Source: Candidatus Altimarinota bacterium (GTDB lineage: Bacteria; Patescibacteriota; Gracilibacteria; BD1-5; UBA6164). From it: 64,000 nucleotides of DNA. The translations under genes and the position numbers were made by a program. The stretch spans positions 45,925-109,924 of the forward strand of contig JAHDCR010000003.1 in NCBI GenBank assembly GCA_020629795.1, read 5' to 3'. The notes beneath the pieces are model-generated. The model ran no database searches. It was not told where the DNA came from and worked only from the letters and a program-made list of their open reading frames with translations. Position 1 is the stretch's first letter, and the number at the start of each line of letters is the position of its first letter. Shown in pieces: positions 10,873 through 21,790 of the stretch.

Positions 10873-10991
10873 CCTCCTTTTACTTTAAAATTTCAAAAAT
10901 CTTGATTTGTAAGTACTTGTCAGTTTGAAAGATCTATATTATAGTATCCATTATGTGGATTTGTAACAATCCAATTTTGGTGTGGAATTTC
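10873..10991. repeat. 119-bp perfect direct repeat, copy A
   Basis: cctccttttactttaaaatttcaaaaatcttgatttg...ggtgtggaatttc, identical to 13353..13471; encodes (minus) EIPHQNWIVTNPHNGYYNIDLSNgQVLTNQDFgNFKVKGG. Confidence 0.9.
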
Positions 10992-11165
10992 TATGACTCT
11001 AGATAGTTCTTTTCATATCAAAAAAAATCCCTTATTTTAAGGGATTTTAAGCATTTAAATGTCATTGGAGTTTCTTGATGTCCCTATAAGTGAACTTTTT
11101 GATAAGATAAAAATTCTCAAGTTCCTGTAAATAGACAAAAGCGATTGGATAATTTCGTAGAATAA

Positions 11166-11586
11166 TTATTCTATTCAAAACCCTTTCCTTGAAAACTTTG
11201 ACTCCTTTGACTCACATGCATAAGAAATAATACTCTCGTAGTATTCCCTTAATATATCATAGCATCTTCAAGTACAAAATATTTCTTCTGGAATATCATA
11301 CTTTGGATACGAGTAGTACTCTATATTTTCATAATTTCTATCTCAATAAAACCATATATAGATAAATGATTCTAATTTAAAACTAAATAAATAAGGCTTA
11401 TTATCATTGTTACTACTTAAAAAATAACATTTTTTTATTGGAGTTATATTTTGATTATATAACTCATTAAATTCTTCAATACCTTTTAATTCCTTTATAA
11501 TATTTTCATTATTTAAAACTTGTTGTACTATTTCTAATTGATTAAAATTATATGTATCTATATATCAGAAATTGAATTAAATTACT
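11166..11586 (-). pseudogene. 5'-truncated paralog of the 13670..14371 membrane protein (type A)
   Basis: FgYIDTYNFNQLEIVQQVLNN...EFNELYNQNITPIKKCYFLSSNNDNKPYLFSFKLESFIYIgFYgDRNYENIEYYSYPKYDIPEEIFCTgRCYDIL; no start codon, TAA just upstream. Confidence 0.6.
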
Positions 11587-11629
11587 GTCTCACGATAGTG
11601 AATATCCCACTTGAAACTCACAAATACTC

Positions 11630-11797
11630 TTATTTAGGTAATTCTTCAATGGAATACCTACCACTACTAGCAGGAGCAACTCATTTACTAAATATATTTT
11701 TATTGTAAAAGTAATTTGCATATATGAGTATTAATATAAATCCTAATAAAATAACTAAAGATAGGTATCATACAAATTTAGTAATATTTTTTTTCAT
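11630..11797 (-). CDS. Short TM-anchored ORF (module of the array)
   Basis: MKKNITKFVgYLSLVILLGFILILIYANYFYNKNIFSKgVAPASSGRYSIEELPK*; similar to 12312..12470. Confidence 0.45.
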
Positions 11798-11879
11798 TTT
11801 ATTTTGTTATAATTGTAAAAGTTCAGGTTTATCAGAAAATGTAATAATCAAAGAAGAAACATTTTTATCTATTTATTTT

Positions 11880-12115
11880 TTCTTCCCTCATTTCTCTTTG
11901 TAGTTTCAAAAGTTCAGGTTTCTCAGAGTATCTCAAACTCTATAACTCTCGTCTCACCTGGTTCAGGAATCTCAGCTTTTATGTTTGTCCCCCACCTCAC
12001 AAGTCAGGTATCTGACCTATGTCCAGTGACTGTTTGGGCTGTTGGATTTCTTTTTCAAGAAAGAGTAAACTCTGTATCTTCAGAGAAAAATGAAAAGTTG
12101 ACCTAGTTTTAAAGT
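11880..12115 (-). pseudogene. Beta-domain module fragment
   Basis: NFSFFSEDTEFTLS..NPTAQTVTGHRSDTgLVRwGTNIKAEIPEPGETRVIEFEILgETgTFETTK; no start codon found. Confidence 0.5.
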
Positions 12116-12311
12116 ATATATTCATAAATAAACTCTCAACTACTTGCAGAAGCTCAAGTACTAAATTGTATCTTTTTATATATAAAAACTATATACAAAA
12201 TTTTCAGTATACATCAGGTGAAAAACAATAGAAATATAAATAGAACTGTGTTCTTTTGAATATTAATTGTTATTTTACTTATATTTTAAATTCATCTTTT
12301 TTGTCTTATGA

Positions 12312-12470
12312 TTATTCTGATGTATTAATTCAATCAGTATTATCTCTAGTAACTCAAGTACTAAACCTTGTATCATCATATATAAATACTGCATATATCA
12401 TGTATCCTATACATAAAATTACTATTAGTAATAGAATATACAATATCACATTGTTAGTCTTATGTTTCAT
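12312..12470 (-). CDS. Short TM-anchored ORF (module of the array)
   Basis: MKHKTNNVILYILLLIVILCIGYMIYAVFIYDDTRFSTgVTRDNTDgINTSE*. Confidence 0.45.
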
Positions 12471-12499
12471 AATTTGATAATTAATAAATAATAATTTTG

Positions 12500-12740
12500 T
12501 TTATTTAGTTCTGATAACTCTGAATACTCATTGCCTACCAGAGACTTCAAACTCGACTATATATTCTTGTTCAGATTCTTCTGGTATATCTACTTGAATA
12601 TTCGTTCCATAATGTACTGTACCAGTACCACATCTTGTACCATCAGATATCTTTACTGTAGAATTTTAATTACCTGTGACAATAAACTCCGTATCATCTG
12701 AGAGAAATGGAAAGCTTATCCAGTTTGAGGTTACTGTTCA
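12500..12740 (-). pseudogene. Beta-domain module with internal TAA
   Basis: SFPFLSDDTEFIVTGN*NSTVKISDGTRCGTGTVHYGTNIQVDIPEESEQEYIVEFEVSGRQgVFRVIRTK*; aligns with 11880-12115. Confidence 0.55.
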
Positions 12741-12781
12741 TTTAAGTAAACTTTTAAGAAAATTAAATAGATATTTTTTTA

Positions 12782-13306
12782 TTAGCTAGTGCAAACTCAT
12801 ACGATAGTTCACTCCAATTTAGCAAAGTTTCAATCATAACAAAAAGGCTCTCATGTATTCAAGTTTCTATAACATCTATTATGAATAGGTAAATTGTATT
12901 CAGGATAAACAAAAAATCATTCTGGGTATTTATCTGAATAATACTTAGAGTGTATTTTTGTAGCAAATATGTACCCTAATTCATTTCAATTATATTCTTC
13001 ATCTTCAAAATAATGTGTAGACATTATATAATAACAATATTTTTTTGGTATTACTTCTACATCAAATTGTCTATTAAAGTCTGCAAGTCTCGCAAATTTA
13101 TATTCTTCTCTAGGAACTTCTGAAAGTATAGATTTTATCTTTTCTAGTTGCTTAAAATTATATCTATCGAGCATGATATTATCTATCTCTGTTTTTACTG
13201 GTGAAAACAATGGGCCATAGAAATACATATAAGATATAAGTCACAGCATCAATACTATAATGCTTATATATATATCTCGTCTTGATATGATTTTTAGTTT
13301 TTTCAT
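12782..13306 (-). CDS. Membrane-anchored hypothetical protein of a local paralog family (type B)
   Basis: ...DRYNFKQLEKIKSILSEVPREEYKFARLADFNRQFDVEVIPKKYCYYIMSTHYFEDEEYNgNELGYIFATKIHSKYY...LEgTIVgVCTS*. Confidence 0.7.
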
Positions 13307-13339
13307 TTTTTGTTTTTTAGACTTAAAGTGAATAAAAAT

Positions 13340-13640
13340 TTACTTTTTCTTTCCTCCTTTTACTTTAAAATTTCAAAAATCTTGATTTGTAAGTACTTGT
13401 CAGTTTGAAAGATCTATATTATAGTATCCATTATGTGGATTTGTAACAATCCAATTTTGGTGTGGAATTTCGAGAATCTTATATTTTCCTGTTTGTAGTG
13501 ACTGAAATTCATAATATCCGTCATTATTTGTAACGGTAAATGACTCAGAGTTCTCTTCGCAATCATCATTATTATTAGTATCTATACATATCTTCCATCA
13601 AGCCATATACTTTTCTCTCTCGTCTCTCTGTCTTCATTCA
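13340..13640 (-). pseudogene. SdrD-B/Cna-B-like beta-sandwich fragment, 5' truncated
   Basis: KYMAgWKICIDTNNNDDCEENSESFTVTNNDGYYEFQSLQTGKYKILEIPHQNWIVTNPHNGYYNIDLSNgQVLTNQDFgNFKVKGGKKK*. Confidence 0.6.
13353..13471. repeat. 119-bp perfect direct repeat, copy B
   Basis: Identical to 10873..10991. Confidence 0.9.
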
Positions 13641-13669
13641 CTAAAATAAAAGACAGCAAAGCTGTCTTG

Positions 13670-14371
13670 TTACTCCTCGCATCTATGCGAAACAAGTTCT
13701 TTAAAACTTCTTAAATTTTCATTATAGCAATATCATGCACAAATACTTATATACGGTATATCATATTTTGGGTATACAAAGTACTTTGTTCCATATAAAG
13801 ATGTATATATCAACGATTCTATTCGAAATGAAAAATCATAAAGTTCAGAACCATTATAGGTAGATATATCGTAACACTTATTTATTGGTGTAATATTAGT
13901 GTTGTATTTTTCATTAAATTCTTTTATATCAAAGAACTCAGGAGTATCTTTTGAAATAGATTCGAGTATAGGAAGCGCCTTTTTAAATTGTCAGAAGTTA
14001 TAAAAATCTATGAAGCTATAGAATATTTGCACTGAAATAAAAATCATCATAGCAGGAAGGAAGATTTTCTTAAGATAAAATCATCGATTATTTCTTGCAT
14101 ATTTACGATAAAAGAAATATATAATTCCCGAAGAGACGAGAAGGAAGAGAAAAAAATATATATGGAACCCATAGGTATAAAATAATCCTCCATAGACTCC
14201 TCCACAACTTTCTGCTGCATTCTCTACTCCACTGACTCCATAGAGACAATCTTTAAAACGAATTCTTAAATCGTCTCGGACTAACCCAAAAGTTAAAATA
14301 GCAATTGGAAGTATTGCAAGAAGTGATTTCAATCACTGAATGATGAAATATTTATTTTTTACTTTTTCCAT
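13670..14371 (-). CDS. Multi-pass membrane protein of a local paralog family (type A)
   Basis: MEKVKNKYFIIQgLKSLLAILPIAILTFGLVRDDLRIRFKDCLYGVSGVENAAESCGGVYGGLFYTYGFHIYFFLFLLVSSGIIYFFYRKYARNNRg...EKYNTNITPINKCYDISTYNGSELYDFSFRIESLIYTSLYGTKYFVYPKYDIPYISICAgYCYNE...; start overlaps the upstream stop. Confidence 0.7.
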
Positions 14372-15511
14372 TTGTTTTTTCTGCGCTAAAATTTAAGTTT
14401 TGAAAGTTTTGTCCTTTATTTACAAATACATCATAGCTTTTTTGTGTGAAATTCCAATTTGTATGCGGAATAATACTGAGAGTATAATTTCCTGTTTTTA
14501 GATCTGTAAATGCGTAGTATCACTCTTTGTCTGTTACGACAAAAGGTTCTTCATTTTCTTCTAATGTTCCATTATTATTTATGTCTAAATACATTTTCCA
14601 GCCTGCCATTTTTGCATTGGTATTTCATGTAAGATATCATGAAATATTTCATACGTCACTCTCAGAATCTAAAGAACTGTGCATATCAAATACTCCATCA
14701 TCATTTGTGTCTAATGCATATGAGACACTATTTCCTTCTTCTATCCAATCAATACTATATTTTTGTATGTATCAAGTAGATTGCATATTATTCAATACTA
14801 CCGTCTCTACCTCTGGTTTTCTAAAATCATCCATGATGATGGTGTATTCTCAACTCTTATGGTCATCAAAATCTAGAATCATTTCTCCATTTTGAGAGTG
14901 AAAAATATCTTTTTCCCCCTCATGAATCTCTACAGAGGCTATCTCATTATAGTAATTTCCTCCTGCAATCATAAGAGTATAGGATTCATCTAGGTTTCCA
15001 TCAACTTCTAGAGTGAGGTCATCTCTCCCTTCAGGGAAATATATTTGCTTCCAATTATTTTCTCTCTGCTCATCATTTCAGGAAGCATTGAGTGATATCA
15101 GTACTTGAGATCCTGGTATTTCTTCAAATATATCTCCATTTTGAAATCCTGTTTTATTTCACTGACTATCTCTCACGATAAAATCTGAGATTCATGAAAA
15201 AGTATAGAGAAGTTCACTATCACTAAATCCAGCTGGAAGTCATAGATTTTGATGCGTGAGCAATTCGTCAATACTGACTAGAGCTATATCTTGAAATGAG
15301 TTCCAATTATAAAAACCAGCTTGAAATTCATTATTTTCAATATCAACTTCTATATATTGATCATATGCGAAAAACTTATTTTTTTTATATTCTACAAAAG
15401 GATGTGAAATATTATTATCCCAAGTATATATTTTATTCCCCTCTACTTTATATGGAACAACTGCATGGGCAGCACTAACACAATTAAAAAATCATAGAAA
15501 ACAACTATATT
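14352..15511 (-). CDS. Secreted protein with C-terminal SdrD-B-like domain; 5' end apparently damaged
   Basis: FLgFFNCVSAAHAVVPYKVEGNKIYTWDNNISHPF... ending gNISgYLTgNTNAKMAGWKMYLDINNNGTLEENEEPFVVTDKEgYYAFTDLKTGNYTLSIIPHTNWNFTQKSYDVFVNKGQNFQNLNFSAEKTNGKSKK*; no in-frame ATG/GTG/TTG before the signal-like segment. Confidence 0.65.
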
Positions 15512-15860
15512 TTCATTTGAAGACTAATATGTATGATTTTTCTGGATTATCTTTAAATTGAGAACTCGATAAAGAAAGTTATTTGGAAAGGAAAAATGAT
15601 TTTGTGAGACAAATATCTGTGTTAGAAGAACAAAAGAACGAACTTGGAAAAGACGATTTAGAAGAAAAGATAAAGACAATGTTCGAACTCTCAAAAAACC
15701 TGTATCAGAGCTATAAACAAGCAGATGAGCAAGGAAAATCCGTTTTGCTCCAAAACATAATGTTCGAACTTTTAGTGAAAAACAAAAAAGAGCTCTCCTA
15801 TGCGGAGAACTCTGTGTATTCTTGTCTCAAAATGATGCAAAAACACGATTTTTCTAATTT
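15505..15860 (+). pseudogene. C-terminal remnant of a large serine recombinase
   Basis: YFHLKTNMYDFSGLSLNgELDKESYLERKNDFVRQISVLEEQKNELGKDDLEEKIKTMFELSKNLYQSYKQADEQGKSVLLQNIMFELLVKNKKELSYAENSVYSCLK; no catalytic domain. Confidence 0.7.
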
Positions 15861-15933
15861 GGAGGTACCACCCGGAGTCGAACCGGGCTACAAAGCTTTG
15901 CAGGCTTCTGCATAACCGCTCTGCCATGGCACC
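15860..15933 (-). tRNA. tRNA-Cys (anticodon GCA)
   Basis: GGTGCCATGGCAGAGCGGTTATGCAGAAGCCTGCAAAGCTTTGTAGCCCGGTTCGACTCCGGGTGGTACCTCCA; loop CTGCAAA, CCA encoded. Confidence 0.95.
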
Positions 15934-16010
15934 GTATATAAGCGAGAGAGATTATATAATTTAGAACTGATAATTCAAGATTTTTTTTGTTTTCTCGCTT
16001 TTAGCACCTT

Positions 16011-16553
16011 TTATTTACAATTAAAGTTCTGAAGAATATACTCATACCTATCGTAACTTTCTAGCTTTTCGGTGAGAGAAATAGTCATATAGTAGCCAAC
16101 ATCATCACAGACCCTTGCTGTTTGTATGTAAATTGTCTCTGGGGTATCGCTGCTATATTTTCAACTATAAGTTATGATATTTCCTTTTTGATTATCAGTG
16201 AATGTCACTTCGTTATTTGAAATAAGTTTATATCATTTAATTCATTTTTCTAGTGATTGAATACCACTCTCAATTATTGCTTGTGGTGATATAGCAGTAT
16301 TATCTTTTTTTAAAATAACAATATTATTAATATATCATTGCTTTGGGGACTCAGATCTAAAAGCAAGAGCTATCTCTCCAGATTTCGGAATTACTAAATC
16401 CTCATTTGGTATTGTTTTCCAGGTACTTGGGGTTGGGATTGAAAAACCTTCATTTTCCTGAATTATGAGCCCCGTTGCAGCAGGAGAATCATCTGCTCAT
16501 CAGCAAGACACCAAAAACACAAAACAAAGTATTAGAGAAATATATGTTTTCAT
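16011..16553 (-). CDS. Putative lipoprotein
   Basis: MKTYISLILCFVFLVSCggADDSPAATGLIIQENEGFSIPTPSTWKTIPNEDLVIPKSGEIALAFRSESP...: lipobox LVSC. Confidence 0.75.
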
Positions 16554-16554
16554 A

Positions 16555-16878
16555 CTAAAAGATTGGGATTAAAAAGCTCATTCACATTACCGCGCAGAGC
16601 AGGCACAGTACATACAATACTAAGTTTGGTAATTTGGACTCTCAAAAATGCAATATTCCCATACACAGAAACAATACAAACGATACTACCGTTCCAATAT
16701 AAATAGGTAAAAAAAGAGGTATAGATATGCCAGTATAAAAATTGGCAGCTATACTAAAATATGAGAGAAAAAATAAAAATACCATACAAATAAATACTCT
16801 TTTAGATGAAGTATACAAGAGAGTTTTTTTCTTTCCTGAATCAGAAAGATATTTTTTAAAATTTTTCTTAAGTGTCAT
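16555..16878 (-). CDS. Small integral membrane protein
   Basis: MTLKKNFKKYLSDSGKKKTLLYTSSKRVFICMVFLFFLSYFSIAANFYTGISIPLFLPIYIGTVVSFVLFLCMGILHFgESKLPNLVLYVLCLLCAVMgMSFLIPIF*. Confidence 0.65.
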
Positions 16879-16945
16879 ACTTGATTTTACAAATTTTGCT
16901 TATATTATGAGTCCATAACAATACTTGTATAAAATATATGAATAA

Positions 16946-17236
16946 ATGAGCATATCGCAAGATGAACTAAAAAAGATTGCTGAAAAGCTATCAAAAATAC
17001 CAGCAGATAATCCAGCACTTCTAGGAAATATAACTGACATACTGTGATATATGGATTTGTTATCTCAAGTTGATACGAGTGAAGTCACTCCAACTGTCTC
17101 AGTAGTAGAAAATAAAGCTGAGCTTCGTGATGATTCAGTTCAAAATCCTACTCACGCAACTGGAGCAGATCTACTCAAAACTACAAAACAAAAAGTTGCC
17201 TGAGATCAAATAGTGCTACCAAATATTATGAATTAG
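16946..17236 (+). CDS. gatC: Asp/Glu-tRNA amidotransferase subunit C
   Basis: MSISQDELKKIAEKLSKIP...TDILgYMDLLSQVDTSEVTPTVSVVENKAELRDDSVQNPTHATGADLLKTTKQKVAgDQIVLPNIMN*. Confidence 0.8.
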
Positions 17237-17241
17237 TCTTC

Positions 17242-18282
17242 ATGGCAATTAAAACCCTGCATCTTAAGAATTTCAGAAATTTCTCACATAGAGAAATTTC
17301 TTTTTCATCAGGGAAAAATATTATTATTTGAAATAACGGACAATGAAAAAGTAACTTACTTGAAGCTCTCTCATTACCTGTATGATGAATGGTAGAAACT
17401 CAGTGACAATATCTTATCCAAAGATGAGCTGACGTTATGTATCTCAAATATGAACTTTCACTTGAAACTCTAGCCTATGCTTACGATGCTAAAACAGGTA
17501 AAAAGAAGTTTTTTCTTTGAGATAAATCAACTAGCCCTGCAAAGCTAAGAAATAGTTATCCCCATGTTATTTCGTTTCATCCATTGATAATGAACCTTAT
17601 GTATCTAGGGCCAAGTCATAGAAGAGACTTTCTAGATAGCATACTTATTTCAAGCTATCCAGAATATCAAAAAATACTCTCAAAATACAAAAAAGTTCTC
17701 TCAAGTAGAAATAAACTGCTTAAAAATATATCGTTACAAAAATCTGAAATATCAGAACTCGATTTTTGGAATGAAACCTTTATACATCTTGCCTGTGAAA
17801 TATATAAATATAGACTTGAGCTTATTGATTTTATTAAAGATTCAGAAAAAAATCTCAGTCAATATTTCTTTGGAAAAGTTACTACAACAAAGTTTTCCTA
17901 TATTACTAAAACTGATATGCAAAATGTAGAAAATAATCTCCGAGAATATTTAAAGCTCAATCTACAAAAAGAAATTCTTCTAAGAAAAACACTTAGAGGC
18001 CCACATCTCGATGACTTTGATGTTATTGTAGATGGAACTCCTCTGATACATTTTGCATCAAGGTGAGAGGTAAAAAGCGTCTTACTATGACTCAAATTTC
18101 TAGAAACTCAGTTCATACAAAAACACAGTAATAAAAAAGAAATCTTATACGTTATAGATGATCTACTCAGTGAATTAGATACTATACATAGAGAGCTTCT
18201 ATGGAATCATGTATGAAATAAACAATGCATTATGAGTAGTATAGAAGATATCGATATTGATTGAAATAAAATATATATCTAA
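17242..18282 (+). CDS. recF: RecF DNA repair ATPase
   Basis: MAIKTLHLKNFRNFSHREISFSSGKNIIIgNNGQgKSNLLEALSLPVggMVETQ...FHPLIMNLMYLGPSHRRDFLDSIL...RGPHLDDFDVIVDGTPLIHFASRgEVKSVLL...DDLLSELD. Confidence 0.92.
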
Positions 18283-18406
18283 ATATATAAAAATATTGTA
18301 AAGTGAGTTTTCATTTTTATGTTGAGAATAGACTCTCTTGCAGGTAGTATAGCAAAGATAAATAGGTTTTTAACAAACTAAATACTTTTTAACATACCAC
18401 TGTATT

Positions 18407-19819
18407 ATGAATTGATACATCAAATCACTTGTTCTATTGCTTGTCACTTTTATGCTTTCTCCTTCTATGGCAAGTGCTGCGGTAGATCAGTTTGAAGTTA
18501 TTTTATGAAAGGCCGAAGCTCAAGTATGAGAATCATTAGATATTACTATATCAGCTGTTGATAAAAATGGTGAAATTGTTACTGACTATACATGAGATAT
18601 ATTAGTATTTTCAGAAAGTGACTCACAAGCTGAATTTCCTACTGTATTATCTGAAAATAGTTATAGTTTTACTACAGCAAATGAATGAAGTGTAAAGTTT
18701 GAAAATGCTGTGAAGTTTAAAAACTCATGACTTCAAGACCTCTATGTATATGATCTCAATGATGAAAACATACTATGAGTAGCTGAAGTAACGATCACAG
18801 AAAAAGAAGTACTCAAAGATGTTGAAATATCAATACTCTCTCCAGAAAATGGAGTAACACTATGAAAAAGTAATGTAACAGTTTCAGGAACAACTCAAAA
18901 AAACTATCAAGTAAGAATCCTACTAAATAATGAACAAGATTATTTTACAACCAGTAATGGTGACGGTGTATTTGAAAAAGAATTAGAAGGACTACAAGAA
19001 TGAGCAAACTCAATTCAAGCATTTATACTAGACGCTGATAATCAGCAAATTGGTGAATCAGATAAAATTGATGTAAAAATAAACTCTAAATCCCCTGATT
19101 TCAAAAAACTTACTATCAATCCAACTGGTGAAGTAGAAACATGAAGTGAGATAACAATAGAATTAGTATCTAATACTGGACTCAGTGATGTACAAATCAT
19201 ACTCGATGATATCATCACAAAACTAGAAGAAGGAAAAGACTGAATTTACAACGGAACTACAAAAGCACCTGGAACTGCTGGAGAATACCCAATTGATATT
19301 CTTCTCAAAGATGAGTTTGCTAATGAAACTCAGGAAAGATGAGTTGAAACTCTTGTAGTAGTACCAGCTCCAGAATTAGAAGCAGGACCAGAAGAAGAAC
19401 CGAAACAAGATCTAGAAGCTGCAGAAGAAATTATAGAAGAAGTTATAATCCCCGATGAGCTAGACCTAAAAGTAAGAGATATTAAAGTAACAGAACTCAA
19501 GACAAAATCTATACTCACCTGGAAGGAACTCAGTGATGCAGAAAGTTATAATATTTATAAAAAAACTGGAGACAATACAGTAACACTTATTGAAAGCGTA
19601 CAAGAAGCAAGATATGAAATAACTATAACAGGTGAAGAAATAAAATACGAAGACTTTGCAATAAAAGCAGTTGGGAAGACATCTTCATGAGAAACTATTC
19701 AGTGAAATCTTTCTGAAATGACAAAGGTTAAAACTGGTCCAGAAATGTACATCCTTATGATATTAGCAGCGATGATGCTCAGTGGTTGATTCTTCTTTGT
19801 AAAATGAAAAGCAGCATAA
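18407..19819 (+). CDS. Secreted, C-terminally anchored surface protein with Ig/fibronectin-like domains
   Basis: MNgYIKSLVLLLVTFMLSPSMASAAVDQFEVILgKAEAQVgESLDITISAVDKNGEIVTDYT...; Pro/Glu-rich linker, fn3-like KSILTWKELSDAESYNIYKKTGDNTVTLIESV; C-terminal TM YILMILAAMMLSGgFFFVKgKAA*. Confidence 0.8.
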
Positions 19820-19836
19820 TCATATATAGTGAATAT

Positions 19837-19872
19837 AAAAAAAAGAGAAAGATAAACTTTCTCTTTTTTTAT
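19837..19872. terminator. Intrinsic terminator hairpin
   Basis: aaaaaagagaaagataaactttctcttttttt. Confidence 0.75.
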
Positions 19873-20660
19873 ATTCAACGTAATCACTCTCACACAAAAC
19901 ATCAACCATTTTTTTTGATAACATCTAGGAATACATCGTACAAGTCTCTATCAATAGTTTTTGCTATTTCTTTAAGCCTATTAAAAGACATATTATATTT
20001 ATATTTTCCTACTTCTTGAAATATATCGTAATCCATTACTTTTCAGTATTTTTTAATTGCTTTTATAAGGAGCGAAATATCAATCCCCTGCTCACTGTCA
20101 CTCACTAAAGCTGTCTCCAAGAGAGATAGCTCAAGACCTGATATCTTTAGATCTATGCCATCTATATTTACTTTTCGACTATATACGCAAAATAAATTAT
20201 AAAGATTGTATTTTTTATCATACTGTTTACCCGAAAGTGTTTTAAAATAGATTTCATAATTTCATACTATAATTTTCTTATTTATGCTTTTATTAATGAT
20301 ATAAATCTTATCTGCTAATGAATTATTTTTCAGATGAAATTCTAAGGACTTTGCTCAAGAAATATAATAATGACTCCCTACTAAATTCGTGATATATTTT
20401 TTTAGTAACTTTAAATAGTATTTTTCTACCAAATCAATCTCATTGAGTTTTAAATCTTCTTTTTCTGGGACTATATAGACTCAAGACTTCAAAGGTATTA
20501 TATGACCTTGAGCCCTAAGCTTATATATTGTTTTATTCACAACTCATGCATATTCTGATTTACACTCAGGATCTATAAGCTCAAAAATATCTTTTTTAAA
20601 TACTACATTTCATCATTTCTTTAACATCTTGTTAACAATTTTGTTAAAATCTTTGATCAT
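19869..20660 (-). CDS. AbiEi-antitoxin/DUF6088-like winged-helix protein
   Basis: MIKDFNKIVNKMLKKggNVVFKKDIFELIDPECKSEYAgVVNKTIYKLRAQGHIIPLKSgVYIVPEKEDLKLNEIDLVEKYY...; resembles AbiEi HTH 'LxxxGxIxxLxxGvYxvp'. Confidence 0.45.
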
Positions 20661-20746
20661 ACTTTTTTACTTTAAAATAAACAAAAAAACTCTATAAAAA
20701 ATATAGAGTTTTTACTATAAAAATCAAATACTTTTTACTATAAAAA

Positions 20747-21670
20747 TTATTTATTATTATCTAACTGTCATGAAAGGGTCATTTGAGGATATGGAATATG
20801 AATATTAGTTTGTTTAAAAGCGAGATTCACGGTTTCAGTAACATTAGATTTGAGAGTTATATAATTTTCTTTAGAACTCACCCAAAATCTGAGTGTAAGC
20901 TCTACTCAGTTATCTCAGAGTTTTCAAATAATTACATCACTCGCAGGAGCACTCAATACCATAGGAAAATTTGAAACAACCTTTCCTAGTACTTTTTTTG
21001 CCTGAAGAATATCAGTCTCATATCACACAACAACTTCTACATCTATTCTTCTTTTATCATTTGTATGGAAATTTCTTACGTTCTCCTCAAAAAATCTAAC
21101 ATTCGGTATATTGAATATTGTTCCATCAAGCTCCTCAATCTCTGTAAACAATGCTTGAATTTTTGTTATTCTTCATCTTTGACTTCATATTTCTATGAGA
21201 TCACCAATATGATAACTCCCCTGCGATACTATGATTATTCCAGATATGAAATTCGTAAGAAATGTTCTAAGTGTGAATCAGATACCAAATCAGATTCATC
21301 CCATAAATATCCCCAAGTCTACTCAAAGAATTCATAGTGAGATAGAAAATCATGTAATAAGAACAAATATATTCATAGTCCTACTTATCACTCCTATAAT
21401 TTCTTCTTTACTTGCCTCATCACCAATATTTGCAGCTTCTAAATAATGAAATAATTTAGATTGAATGAACTTAGAGACAATAAAAGTTAGTGCAATAACA
21501 ATCACAACTAAAACAATATTAATTGCCATATTGACTAAAAATTCAGCTGAGAGAAATCATAGAATAATCTCTCAAGAGTTTTTTGCAGCATCTTGTTCTC
21601 CTGCAGGCAGAGCAGCCCAAAGCGATTGAGGTAACAGTAAGAAAAATGATAGTAATATAACTCGGAGCAT
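20747..21670 (-). CDS. mscS: Small-conductance mechanosensitive channel
   Basis: ...MNIFVLITgFSISLgILgVDLgIFMggIgFGIgFTLRTFLTNFISGIIIVSQGSYHIGDLIEIgSQRgRITKIQALFTEIEELDgTIFNIPNVRFFEENVRNFHTNDKRRIDVEVVV. Confidence 0.9.
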
Positions 21671-21744
21671 ATAGAATATGTTTTATCATGTATTATAGAT
21701 AAATACTACCTTATATACTCTTTAGCTGCAATTATGAAGACAAA

Positions 21745-21780
21745 AAAAAACTTCTTCCTTATGGACAGAAGTTTTTTTTA
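21745..21780. terminator. Intrinsic terminator hairpin
   Basis: aaaaaaacttcttccttatggacagaagttttttt. Confidence 0.6.
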
Positions 21781-21790
21781 TATTATAAAA

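Noticed and set aside
12256-12477. Plus-strand 73-aa ORF
   Set aside because: Antisense to the short TM ORF 12312..12470, which resembles 11630..11797 and is in array orientation.
15583-15915. ORF end '...PPGVEPGYKALQASA' as protein-coding
   Set aside because: This is antisense read-through of tRNA-Cys; the recombinase-like region ends around 15860.
19837-19872. Hairpin as a regulatory RNA
   Set aside because: Simple A/T-flanked stem-loop at a convergent gene junction; sufficient as a terminator.
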